From assembly GCA_012845835.1 (NCBI GenBank), contig JABAKD010000002.1:27764710-27828709 (forward strand): DNA of 64,000 nt, read 5' to 3'. The notes under the pieces are model-generated. The model saw only the letters and a list, made by a program, of their open reading frames with translations, searched no databases and was not told the origin of the DNA. This document shows, piece after piece, positions 35,100 to 45,607 of this stretch. The stretch's first letter is position 1; each line of letters begins with the position of its first letter. Source of the stretch: Undaria pinnatifida. Lineage: Eukaryota; Sar; Phaeophyceae; Laminariales; Alariaceae. Position numbers and translations under genes: made by a program.

Positions 35100-35950
35100 C
35101 GCCGCCGGCTCCTCATCATTCACGTGTCTGAGGTCCAACGACGGTGAAGCAAAGATTGGGCCGATCTTAGTTATACCGAAACGATTGACAACGTTTCGGA
35201 TGAACTGAGTCTGCGAATCTCCAGGTTCCCTTTCTCACGATCCCTCCTGTACTTGCTACCCGTGTACCACGTAACCTCGCCTAGATGTGTGGTCGGAAAT
35301 ATCTTGTTAACGTCAGCCACTACCACATCCGTTACCTCTTCGGTTGCTGCGAGCTTGATGCCGTCCACGTGGACCACCAGCATCGCTAAAACGGCATCAT
35401 TCGACATCAGTCAAAACACGCACGGGTCTATCAGGCACTGCTCAAACCCACACTCTACCAAGGTTGACGACAGTAGCTAGTACCATGATCAACCACCCGT
35501 AAAGAGCTTTGTTGAATAGGACTACCTTACCCGACATCTCTCCACACGCAGGGGGGGGTCTCCAAAAAATCTCGGTGTCCAACTCTGCTTGAATGAAGAC
35601 CTGGTCAGCGTCTAAGTGTCTCTAGTCCCAATCAAGCTTGTACGCCATTGCTGCAATGAGTCGGTTAGACGTGGTCAAGGCAGTGGGGGTAAATGTTCCG
35701 AAGTAGTGAACTCCCTCTACCTGGCTACAGCCCTTAGCTACCAACCGTGCCTTAGCTCTATATATCATGCCGTGCGCGTCGGCCTTCCACTTTAACAACC
35801 ACTTTGACTCCACGTTATTGCTATCTGTGGGAAGTTCAGAAACCTCAACAAACGTTCCAGCAACTTCGAGACCACCACAAACCGATCTCATCGCGTCCAT
35901 CCAAATGTTTTGACGAACGCGCGGCGGTATAAGACGTCAGTTTCGGTTCC
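35100..35950 (-). pseudogene. Copia reverse transcriptase, broken
   Basis: The N-terminal half contains SKWLLKWKADAHGMIYRAKA and LVAKGCSQVEGVHYFGTFTP, the usual copia entry to RT. A stop after the KLDWD codons separates it from a LDADQVFIQAEL stretch and a later segment with MLVVHVDGIKLAAT. The catalytic box therefore reads HVDG rather than xVDD. Confidence 0.85.
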
Positions 35951-36479
35951 GCCTCTTTGACAAGACAATCCGGTAACTTCGTCTTTTCACGCCCCGTCTC
36001 AGTCGCGGCCAGCAGTGCCTGGAAAACGCGGCCTCCTTCACAGGGTCCGACTGCACTGATCAGCCCCGCCGCCGCTTCCTGGTTGAGCGTCCTGGTCTGC
36101 GCCCTCGTACGTCCCTGCCGAATCTCTTCACCATCGCCCAGTCCTGACATGTGCGCTCCAAGTTAGCGTGCAGCAGTCCGAACCGCCAATGGGGTCTGAG
36201 CTCTACTGTCAGGGGTTGGCGCGTTGCTCAGAGCTCCACACTCAGAGGTTGACGTGTCGCCCAGAGCTTCACTGTCAGAGGTTGACGCGGCACTCCCATC
36301 CCGAGAGGAAGAATCGCTGTCGGGCGATCCGTTGATGTATCGTTCGACTCCACATCTTCGGCTCGAAAATCGTCGCTGGCTTGCGTCATCGGAGACACCA
36401 CATGAAGTTGGTGAGAAATTCCCCTCCCCAATCACGGTAATGGAGTCGTCGGGTCGGAGACAAAATCCTCCGCCCCCCA

Positions 36480-37420
36480 GCTCTGGCGAGTGCTCTCACC
36501 CCTGCGTCCCTCCCTGCTCCGGAACCTCCGGCAGCTGCGGTGGCGGCGCTCCCACATCAAGCGTCGCCTCCCACGTCACGTCTCGAGTCTCCACCACCCT
36601 GTGCGCCCGCGTGAGCACCCGCAAAGAGTCACTTGGGTGGTCGATGCCCGGCCCGAGGTAAAAAGAGCTCTCGGCTCGGGGTGACGACTTGGACGGGCGG
36701 TTCCAACGGCAGTAAGCTGGGCGAAGGAACGGGTGCGGCGAAGCAGGTGCGGCAGTACCATGCCAAATCTCATGCGGAGATTTGTTGCCGGGGTTGGCAG
36801 TGGTTGAGGTGTGGTTCAGGGCGTCACAAGACCAATGCACCGCTTCCGCCCACAGGGACTCGGTTGGCCGTAGTTGAACGAGCGGAAGAGGAGCCTGGAT
36901 GCACGCAGCAAGTGCTGCGTTCTGAATGATGCCTAGCGCTCTCTCGACAATACCATTCTGTTTCGGGCTGTTAGCGTTCGTGAATTCCTGCTTGATGCAA
37001 AACTGTTTGCAAACCTCCCCAAACTCCCCACCAAAGAACTACTCCCCGTTGTCAGACCTCACATTCTCAACCTTCAAGAGGACAAATATGGCGGGTAAAT
37101 CAGCCAAAAACTTCCTAAACGCATCTGCTGCATCCGATGTGTGCTGCAAAAAGTATACCCACGCATAGCGACAAAAGTCATCCTTCACTAGCATCATATA
37201 CCTCTTACCCAACAGAGAAGGGTTCTCTTAGGGCCACTTAGGTCAACGAAGACCCGTCCCAACTTCTCTGGTGCACGTGACTTAGTACTGCTGGGAATAG
37301 GCTTGCGGTAACTTTTCGCCATAGAACAGCCAGTGCCGGGCCTTAGAGTTCCTAACAGTTTTGCACCAAGTGATTTCGCAGTCTCTCTCAACAGTAGCTC
37401 GTTAGAGTGACCATGCACGC
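36480..37420 (-). pseudogene. Copia Gag-pre-integrase and integrase core, broken
   Basis: The Gag-pre-integrase part is HGHSNELLLRETAKSLGAKL, then LGRVFVDLSGPKR opens the integrase with the first Asp. VRSDNGE carries the second Asp but is followed by a TAG, then EFTNANSPKQNGIVERALG with the catalytic Glu. The C-terminal part includes TANPGNKSPHEIWHG and FYLGPGIDHPSDSLRV. At least one stop and several frame changes are present. Confidence 0.88.
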
Positions 37421-37659
37421 AATGAAAAAACTACAGCAGTCTCAGCAGAAGCGGATCTACCGGGGGCAAACACGGGAAACGCCTGGGAAGAATCGCGATC
37501 AGTTTCCGTGCGGTTCTCAGCGGAGTCAGGGGTTAAAAGGGGAAACGGCACATAGCCATTGTCTGGCTCTACCCTGTAAGCGAAGTTGAAGTAACTAGAT
37601 CCATCACCCTCAAACCCCAACCTTCCATCGAAAAGAGAAAGGCACAAGCCCTTTTCCTC

Positions 37660-39274
37660 GATCATGAAACCTACTCCATGCTTAGACTATGCACGGCCAT
37701 CCACGCAAATAAATTGAAGGCCAAATCCGGCACGTAACTCAAATCCAACAATTCAACAGTCAGATCTCCGGGGAAGACTACAGCGAGCGTGCCATAACCC
37801 CCAACGTCGATCAGGTGGTTCTCTCCGATCCTCACCTTGTCGTTGCACAGTCGTACGTCACTCAACTGGTCAGCTGAATGGGTCATGTGGAATGAAGCGT
37901 CACTGTCTTCTATCCATTTCTCAGCGAAATGCTCCGTCAAGCTCTCCCTACGTTCCACAGCACACGAATCATCACTACCACTAAGCATAGCATTCGCAAG
38001 ACAGCACACAGTCTCACCGCTGTTGTTCAGTCCCTGCGCACGTCCGTCAGACGTCCTCTCCGAAGCCGGGGTGACTCGAGCTTTGCACTGGTATCACATG
38101 TGCCCAGATTCCAAGCAACAGATACACTTGCCCTATACCTTGTCGCACTCTGCTTGGGGGATTATTTGCTTCGGGGAGGGGGGATTGCTATCACTACCGA
38201 GCTAGTTCCTGCATTCACCGATGCCTTGTTCCGCGAACTACCGTTGTTACGGTTGGATCCGCGACCACCACCACGACTACCCCCCCGACCAACCCCGCGC
38301 CCACCTCGGGCGACTCCACTCGAAAACAGTGCTTGTCCTACGTTCTTCCCCTGTGACACGGAAAGTCTCAGATTCCTCTGTCGGACTATATTCTCTATCT
38401 CTAGTCGAGTTATATAATCGCGATACAGAAGCGTGCGTTGCTCGATTTCGTATTCATCCGTCAAAACTCTTACCAGTTTTCTGTTTACGTCGCTCTCCGA
38501 TTTCGGCACACCAAGCGAGCAAGAGTACTAACGATCTTGTCTACACGGCTGAAGAATTTCATGGGCTCTTCACCCTTTTCCATTTTGATCGCATCAAAAG
38601 CATCCGACTCTTTGACCTGCGTAGCAACTGATCTCGGCAGAAACCAATCACGAAACATTTTCCAAGCACCGTTCCGAGACTGCCTGGTAAAAACTCGGTC
38701 TAGTAGGTCAGCGTCAGTGTGACATGCTTTGTGTCAGACATATCCACGCGACCCTTGCACTTCTGATGTGGGCATTAGTCAAACCTTGAGAGAAAAAGTA
38801 CTGCGCGTCCTTCGTGGTGTCACCTACAGCTACTTCAATGTCTGTGAGTACAGAACCCAAGCGTCCACTCATTGATACAAACGCCTCCTGTGAGTACAGA
38901 ACCCAAGCATCTACTCATTGATACAAACGCCTCAAAACGCTTAATCCAAACTGGGAAATTCTCCGGTTCACCGCAGAATTTGAGGACTGCCTGCTTGATA
39001 TTATTAAATTCTCGCGGGCCAACATTCGAACTCTCTACGAACTCCCGCCTCTACTCGCCTCGCCTACGCGTATAAAGCCAGGGGCTGGAAAATTCCCCCC
39101 GGTTCGGACTCCATCTTGCTGCTCGTTGTTAGGGCTGGACTGGTACTCCCCACGGGCACGGTCGCAGGCCATTCGCTCCTCCAGGTGGCCCTACCTGTGC
39201 ACCAATGATCGTAGCATTTCAATAGTATCTTCTTGTTGGTTTACGTGATCATCGTCGACGTCGCTTCCAGACAT
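37660..39274 (-). pseudogene. Copia Gag and protease, broken
   Basis: Gag starts at 39274. It has a KFCGEPENFPVWIKRFEAF segment in a second frame near 38930-39000, a basic Gly/Arg/Asn-rich tail (RGGRGVGRGGSRGGGRGSNR near 38290), and a CX2CX4HX4C knuckle broken by TGA. Protease is EKWIEDSDASFHMTHS near 37850-37920, with a non-canonical DSD. Confidence 0.82.
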
Positions 39275-39304
39275 TGTGCCGACTCAAACGTAAACACGTT
39301 AATG

Positions 39305-39710
39305 TGTTGAAATATATCGGTTATGCGAAGAATAACGTGCTTCCTGCTCCCCAGTCTCAGGGCGCGATCTTCACTGCAACACACAGTGTGAAGAAGATGG
39401 TATATAGATGTCTTTATTAACTGGTCCCGGATGCTGATCAGAGGGGAAGAAATGGAGCGAGCTGGTAGGCACCGGTATGCAAAGCCTACATGCTTGGCTC
39501 CATGTACCACGGGGTACTCTTCCGAACCACTAGCATTCCATAATACTAATATGAGAAAGTTTCTAGGGCTGGTCTCAGCAGTCCACAAACACTCAACGGA
39601 GTATTCCACGTGTCGTTCCCATACTACAATATCCCGCAATATTCGGCAATTTCCCGACGTAACAACCATACGTTTCTACTATTGTTCGTTGGGCCAAGCT
39701 ACCTCGAACA
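39305..39710 (-). repeat. 5' LTR of the minus-strand copia element (406 bp)
   Basis: Runs TGTTGAAATATATCGG to ACCTCGAACA on the plus strand. It shares with the left LTR long words such as ATTAACTGGTCCCGGATGCT and CATGTACCACGGGGT. The two LTRs differ by many substitutions and one indel of roughly 50-60 bp, so the insertion is not recent. Adjacent internal sequence starts CATTAACGTGTTTACG on the minus strand; I could not match it to a tRNA 3' end. Confidence 0.93.
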
Positions 39711-39715
39711 GGCTC
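39711..39715 (+). repeat. Target-site duplication, right copy (GGCTC)
   Basis: Exact repeat of 33831-33835, immediately after the LTR CA terminus. Confidence 0.93.
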
Positions 39716-40042
39716 CCGGTAAGATGAAGAGGATAGACACGAACGATTTTCATGTTTCCCTCGCCCACTCCCACGCTGACACTCTTTTCGAGAGATGGCA
39801 CGCCAGATGGACATTAAGGAGAGTTGGTTCCCTGTGCTGGGTGTTCCGAAGCAAGGAGGAGGAGCATGGCGGCACCGTGAACGACCGAGTGCCGCTCTGC
39901 CAGGCCGCTGCAGCGCCTCTTCGCGGATCTGTCGGGGCAACAGCCTGCGTCTGCCGGCGGCGCTCAGTACTTGATGATCGTTAACGACGACTACTCGCGG
40001 ATGGAATGACTGTATTGTTTTAAACGGAAATCCGACGTCCCG

Positions 40043-40420
40043 ATGGCAGTCGCTGGTTTTCTGGCCGGCATCAACGCCAAGGGTGCCCCGTCCATGGTGG
40101 AGTGCGTTCTCTCGGACAACGGCACCGAATTCACCAAGCCGGAGTTCGTGGCGCTGCTCAATGAGGGTGGCATCCGCCGTGAGTACACGCCCATTGGTTC
40201 CCCCAAGCATGACGGTGTGGTCGATCGACGGCTAGCTATGACGCTGGATCTTGCTACGGCGTCTATGGCGTCCCGCCTAGAGGCCCTCCGTCTGTTTGGC
40301 GACGCGAAGGTGCCGCCGACTCAGCCTCTCTGGGTTGAGGCGTGTAGGTACGCCAGAGACGTGATCAACATGACGGCAAAGGGCCAGGGACAAGCTCGAC
40401 ATGCACTCGCCACACCGGAA
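40043..40420 (+). pseudogene. Integrase core of the older copia element
   Basis: One frame runs from MAVAGFLAGINAKGAPSMVE through LSDNGTEFTKPEFVALL to SPKHDGVVDRRLAMTLDLAT and EACRYARDVINMT. The second Asp (SDNG) is present. VDRR replaces the usual VERxN-type motif, so the catalytic Glu is changed to Asp. Beyond about 40420 the frame leaves the family pattern. Confidence 0.85.
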
Positions 40421-41051
40421 GTTCCACGGGAGAGCGCCGTTTGCGCGGCTACTCCCGTTCTTGAAGCCGGGTTTTCACCACGTAAGGAGGACCCTGCGGT
40501 CGGGGCTCAAGGCGAAGGCTTGTTTCTGCCTGACCACCACTCGGCAGACTGTTGCAAGACCCTGCTGGTGTCTGGACGGACGTCATACTTCCGCAACGAT
40601 GTGAGCCGAGGCAGGACCCGGGGGGAGAATACGCGGCACCGAGAGGCTGCGGGAAATGGGCTGCTGTCGTTAACAGCAGCGAGAGAGAGCATAGGTCATG
40701 TGCTTTTTCACCAGGCCCTGCCTCACGATGATCCCCTTCCACACGCCCGGTGAGCGAATTTTGAACGTCGAAGTCGTACGCTGAAGCGTGTGTGAACGAG
40801 TTTTCGGCCGCTTGGAGGCAGGCGATGGACAAGGAGTACCGTGGGCTGGCCAGCGCGGGGACGTTCGGAGACATGTTGCAACCAGACGGCCTGAACATCA
40901 TCTCGGCGAATGGGTGTTCGCCTGGAAGTCCAACGAGCATGCCTACGTGGTTCGAGCGACGGCGACACTGGTGGCGCGAGGTTTTAAGCAGAGTTAAGGT
41001 ATTGATTTCTTTGAGACTTTCGCCCCGACGCCCGCCGCGTCTTGTTTTAGG

Positions 41052-41660
41052 TTGTTGGGTGCTATTGCGTGCGAGTTGGGACTAAATTTGTGTCATTTTG
41101 ATGCCGAGCAAGCGTTCGTTCAGTCGAGTCTGGAAGAGGATGTTTTAATGCGGCTTCACCCTGGTTGCGATCAAAACACTGGTAACATAATCCGGTTGAA
41201 TCGCAGTCTCTACGGCTTGAAACAAGCGTCGAGGTCGTGGCATAGTCATCTTATTACCCACAAGAAGAGTCTTGGATTTGAGCAGAGCCTCGCTGATGCG
41301 TGTGTCTTGCGATTGGTCAAGTCGGGCTCTGTTTCCATAGTAACAGTAGTGCATGTGGATGGTATTTTTGCAGTAGGGCTCAAGGCTGGATGCGACCAGT
41401 TTTGTGAAGATCTCAACCGCCTTGTTCCAATCAACAATCTGGGCCAGTTGCGGTGGTATGCTGGTTGTCATTTTTCAAGGCATTGGGATACTGAAACTTT
41501 GATGATTTCGCAACAAGCTTTCGCTGAAAACACCGCGGCGAGGTTTGACGTTAGTTATGGGAGGAATACCCAACTTTCGACTGGTCTAAAGCTCGAGGTT
41601 TTCGACAAGAATGAACCTGCGGGTGATTGGCTTTTTCGCGAGTTCGAGTGCTTGGTGTGA
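41052..41660 (+). pseudogene. Reverse transcriptase of the older copia element
   Basis: A 203-codon open frame contains LCHFDAEQAFVQSSLEEDV, IIRLNRSLYGLKQASRSWH, VTVVHVDGIFAVG and LGQLRWYAGCHFSRHWDTET. The first catalytic Asp (FDAEQAF) is intact, but the second box is HVDG where HVDD or YVDD is expected. The upstream start of RT lies in other frames at 40900-41050. Confidence 0.9.
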
Positions 41661-41747
41661 CTTGCGAACCAAACACGACCGGATATTGCGAACGCGGTGT
41701 GAGCGATAGCAAGGTACGCGAATGAGCCGAGGGGGGGATTTTAGAGC

Positions 41748-42047
41748 ATGTATTTCTTCGAACGATTCGGCATGACATTCCAGAAGGGTAGTGGGCTTGA
41801 CAGTGTTGCAGACGATGACTATGCTAGCGAAGCCACTGACAGGAAGTCAATTTCAGGTGGTGCTATAATGTGTGCGGGAGCATGTGTGTGCTGGTTTTCG
41901 AGAACACACTCATGCGTCACGCTCTCGACCACTGAGGCCGAGTATGTAGCACTGGCAGACACCATTAAGAAGGCGACGTTCTTGCGGTATATGTGGGGTG
42001 TTTGTTCCGGGGTTTGGTACGACGTGCATTACGGTTTTCGAGCATAA
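41748..42047 (+). pseudogene. RNase H of the older copia element
   Basis: Encodes GLDSVADDDYASEATDRKSI, AGACVCWFSRTHSCVTLSTT and EAEYVALADTIKKATFLRYM, then leaves frame. The usual third acidic segment (D/E-N..A) appears in another frame as EHNEGAKNLAQNP. Confidence 0.85.
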
Positions 42048-42368
42048 CGAGGGGGCGAAGAACCTTGCGCAAAACCCAGTGTGCACGCCGAACTCGAAGC
42101 ATATCTCGACGTGCGACACTACTTTTCGCGGGAGCGTGTTTTCAAGGGGGAGTTTGTTATTACCCTTGTCAAGTCGGATGATCGGCATGCAGACTTGTTG
42201 ACAGGGTCGCTCGACTACACGGCTTTTTCTATCACCTATCACCGGGAGTTTCTTGTTAATATTTTTTGCTTTTTTCGGGGTGAGGGTAGTTAAATATCGA
42301 TTTCAGAGTGAGGATTTATTCGTCAATTTTTCGCGGTCTCCTGCAATATTTGGCTTTTTTCCTTGGAA

Positions 42369-42715
42369 GTTCATGGAAGCTTCCATGGAATTTCCCAAGG
42401 AAGATTCCACGAAAGCTTCAGGACGCTTAAACAGATTATCCGTGGATGATTCCGTGGAAGCTTTCACGGAAGCTTCGGTGGACGTTATTTCCATGGAATC
42501 TTCCACGGGAGCTTCCACGGAGGCTTCCGTGGAAGCCACGCTCGCGGAAGTTTTCACGAAAGCTTCCATTGAAACTTCCGGGAAAGCCGTTTTCATGGAA
42601 GCTTCCATAGCTTCCATGGAAGCTTCTCCCATGGAAGCTGCCTTCAAGAAAGAAGCTATTTTCGTGGAAGCTTTCGTGGAATTTTTCATGGAAGCTGCTT
42701 TCATCTCGTCGACGA
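42369..42715. repeat. Palindromic 12-bp satellite, array 1
   Basis: Period 12, consensus TTCCATGGAAGC. Both TTCCATGGAA and the junction GGAAGCTTCC are self-complementary. Many units have G or C variants at the centre (TTCCGTGGAA, TTCCACGGAA). Because 12 is a multiple of 3, several frames read as open tetrapeptide repeats on both strands (MEAS/TEAS/VEAS). I treat these as by-products, not genes. Confidence 0.9.
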
Positions 42716-44597
42716 CCTTCAAACTCCTCCTACACAATGACCACGCCTTGGGTCATGTCCTCCTGTGTCCTCCCCCTCGCTACGCCGTATACACTTTCCG
42801 ACAGTTGAAGAGGGCCGGTATGCCGGGCGCTTTCGTGAACATCGTTATGAAGCGCGTGAGGACACATGACGAGGTCGATGCGAACGGGCTGCTAAATCAA
42901 GTGGCCTCTGGGCATACGTGAGACGTTTACGGCGCATGGGTGGACGTGGGGCGTCGTTTGACTTCCATCACGCGGACAAGAATACCAATAGCCTCTCTGT
43001 TGCCAACCATGAAATGTATCCTCCACCCGTCACTCACTCCTGATTTACCCTCGTCTTATCTAATACCAAGTATTTCTAGGTTGTATGTCAACACGACTGT
43101 CACGTCCAGGAATGCTCCCCACGCCCTCTCTAATGCACCCGTCTCCGTTTCGCCACTACCGCGCTCATTCTGTCGTAGGGGTTTGAACGACGGCGCTATT
43201 CGACGATGGGGCCATGTCGGGGGGGTCTTCACGAAGGTGAGGACGCCGACTAACGAAGGTCTCTTGCTGGGCACAGTTAAGAGGGTAGGGAAGCTATCGT
43301 CGTCTATCACAAGGCGGAATCCACCGATGAGAACACCCCAATGACATGCACCCCCCCTGTGTTGTCCGCAGCAGATTCGTTTCAGTGCGTGCAATGCATA
43401 CACCAATGCACGACGCATGAGACTGAACACATACCCAGTACTCGTAGTGTGGGCTTCCTTGTCAACCCCGTTTCCCGAATATTTCGCGCCATTTGCCACA
43501 CCAACCTAACCGAGGTCGTCCGAGTGATATTGTCGCATGCAACTCGCCTACGGAAGAACGGCGACGCGTGCGTATGCTGCACCGAGACCCCTCGTGCTGT
43601 CGGCGCTGCCACTGCGGTGCTGCTGTTTGCGCTGGTTGAATCTCACGCGACCCCTGTAATGTTTTTCCGACGCTTGTGATGCCCACGGGTACGGTCTCTC
43701 CGCTTTCAAGACAAACGTTTTAACCGGGTGGAGCGGCACAAGCTCATCCCCAGTGCCATCAGCAGAATGGACAACCGGTTCGCCCAGGAATTATTGACCA
43801 AGTTAGCTAAAGACACCCCAAGCATCGGCGCCGGGGACCAGCTGGTGCGTGTGTCCCATCCCGGGTTGAGGGCGGGGCGTCTGTTGTTGCGTAGACGATT
43901 TTTTTGTTGGAGGTAGTTGTCGGACACCTGTTGCATCGTGACGTACTCCATCGTTTTTTGGCCGGGAGTGCATTCATGTACCATGTGGCACAAGGCATTG
44001 TTGACACGTTTCCAACTCTCAAATAAATCCACTCCGAACAAAAAATAACTCGTGAAAAAATAACTCGTGGTTGCCATGCCTCTACATTTCAGCGGCATCC
44101 CCTCAACCCGTGGCCCTCCCTGGAGAGCACAGACCATGGTGCAAGCCATGGTGCACGACGGAAGCAAAAAGGGGGAAGGAAAACTAAAGCCGGACGTCAT
44201 GGGCGTAGACCAACAATTGTATGAAACGCGGGGATAAAATACGCGTACAGTCCAGCCTTTGACGACGTGCAGGCATACGTACACGTAGGCTCATCTCCGC
44301 GTCCCGTCTTAGGCGTCGCTTCCCTCTTCGACATCCGCCCTTCGACCAGACGTCGCCTCTTCCCAGCCCCACCCCTCTCCCCCACCGCCGCCGCCGCCCT
44401 CCCCCCTCGGCCGCGGCATCATCGCAGCGCCCACAGTTCCGCGTGCATGCGAACGACGACGACGACACGAGTAATGTTATACAGAAGTGCGCACCCTGCG
44501 TGGACGGAGTGCGTGGACGGAGTTCTGGACGGCAGCGACGGAGGCACTGACCATGAATCCGACGTTGGGCATGCCCTAAGCGAGAGGTCCACGGAAG
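42716..44597. other. No recognisable gene
   Basis: Open frames up to 190 codons occur on both strands (for example 43706-44284 minus), but none shows a motif I can name or a convincing splice structure. Codon content is mixed and frames overlap antisense. It may contain decayed element sequence. Confidence 0.35.
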
Positions 44598-45081
44598 ATG
44601 AGGACAGAGAGACAACCCTTTCCCCACATCCCCATTCCCCACGCGGACGTGGGCTTGCACCCCCAACGCCTCGATTCAGTCGGCGGTGGCGGGTGCGACT
44701 CGCGTTCTCCCGCCTCCCTTAGCCTTGGGGTTCACGGACGAGGCCGTGGCCGGGCCCAAGGCCGGGGCCGCGGCCGGGACGCAGGTTGTGGCCGGGGTAG
44801 CGCCGGGAACGACGGCGGCGCCGGCGCAGGGAGCCACTCCGGCCGCGGCGGACGGGGCGGCCGAAACAGTGGGGGGCCGAGTGCCTGTGTCTTTCCCACC
44901 GAGTCGCGGATACTCCAGTCGCCTCACACGAAGGCCGCGCTGAAGAGACTGTCGGAACAAAATTCCGCCGCTCGCCTTGAAGAGGCTTCGGGCATCTGGG
45001 CGGCGATGGAGGCTAGGAAAGAGGAAAAACGGGAAGAGAAAGGAAGGAAGCGCGCCCCAAACAAGGATGCCCGAATTGGAG
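44598..45081 (+). CDS. Possible exon: RG-rich tract followed by a charged coiled-coil-like segment
   Basis: An Arg-Gly tract (GRGRGRAQGRGRGRDAGCGR) is followed by SPHTKAALKRLSEQNSAARL, then an alternating Glu/Lys/Arg helix (MEARKEEKREEKGRKR). A plausible donor, GTGCGT, follows at 45082, after which the frame loses any protein character and runs into a SINE. RGG domains bind RNA in many proteins, but this tract could also be part of an element's Gag. No start codon context or upstream exon could be fixed. Low confidence. Confidence 0.3.
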
Positions 45082-45318
45082 GTGCGTGTGATGGGATTGG
45101 TGGTATGAACAGGCCGTACTTTGGCCCGCCACCGTTGTCGTGTTTAGAGGGAGACTCGTCCTTACATTTCCCGGACAAACACTTTTACTCACTCGGTCGT
45201 GGATGGAATAAGGCCTCCTTATACAATCCCGGTCCAAACCATGAAAGGTCATGGCCCATATGCAGAGTCACCCCCCCCTGGGCTAGTTATGTGATATACG
45301 TTGCCCTTAAACCCATTT

Positions 45319-45607
45319 GCACACTTCTACTTTCCAGCTTCTGGACAAGTCTTGGTCACAGGTATTGTCCCTTCTCTCCCCCGGTTCTTGCCTTCAATTT
45401 TTATCGCGCATAGGGTTCAGCAATCCCACTGCTCGTCTACGTTTCATCGAGTGTTGCTAACTCATGCTCCCGCGCTTTCCGCAAGTCAATTTGTGCACAA
45501 GAAAAAGTTCCCACGAATTTATACGAGTATGCACTTGGGGGGGCTCGAACTCACGAAACTGATCTATACGAGGCTCGAGGATAACCTGATACGTTACCGG
45601 GGCGACC
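45319..45607 (-). mobile_element. tRNA-derived SINE, copy 2
   Basis: On the minus strand it begins GGTCGCCCCGGTAACGTATC (A box degraded), has B box GAGTTCGAGCC at about 45541-45553, and ends in the shared body and AGAAGTGTGC. It matches copies 1 and 3 over the whole 290 bp. The A-rich tail is short. No clear target duplication. Confidence 0.88.

Larger units (their letters stand above)
33836..39710 (-). mobile_element. Ty1/copia LTR retrotransposon, full length but mutated, 5875 bp
   Basis: Paired LTRs and a perfect 5-bp target duplication define the element. On the minus strand the order is Gag, zinc knuckle, protease, Gag-pre-integrase, integrase, RT and RNase H, which is the copia order. 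Gag starts MSGSDVDDDHVNQQED at 39274 but meets a stop after 27 codons. The knuckle near 38100 is CICCLESGH with an in-frame TGA before the final Cys. Protease has DSD for the DSG triad near 37880. Integrase (about 37310-36500) keeps VRSDNGE and NGIVERALG but has stops. RT is split by stops. RNase H (35000-34380) is well preserved: YVDADYAH, DRRSVFS, STTEAEYVAMAD. No single ORF survives, so it cannot be autonomous. Confidence 0.95.
39716..42295 (+). mobile_element. Older Ty1/copia element, 3' fragment
   Basis: Order on the plus strand: Gag-pre-integrase (DFHVSLAHSHADTL, 39748-39790), integrase (VLSDNGTEFTKPEFVALLNE at about 40108, then PIGSPKHDGVVDRRLA), RT in several frames, RNase H (ADDDYASEATDRKSISGG, then CVTLSTTEAEYVALAD) and a C-terminal SKHISTCDTTF-like segment in a shifted frame. 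Frame breaks occur near 39800, 40400, 40950, 41010, 41660 and 42000. Domain sequences differ clearly from the inserted element, so it is a different copia family. No flanking LTR was recognised; a 12-bp satellite array follows directly. Confidence 0.88.

Noticed and set aside
42253-42921. 222-codon open frame with repeated EAS/MEAS tetrapeptides
   Set aside because: It is the translation of the 12-bp palindromic satellite. Frames on both strands are open for the same reason, and no splice or start context supports a gene.
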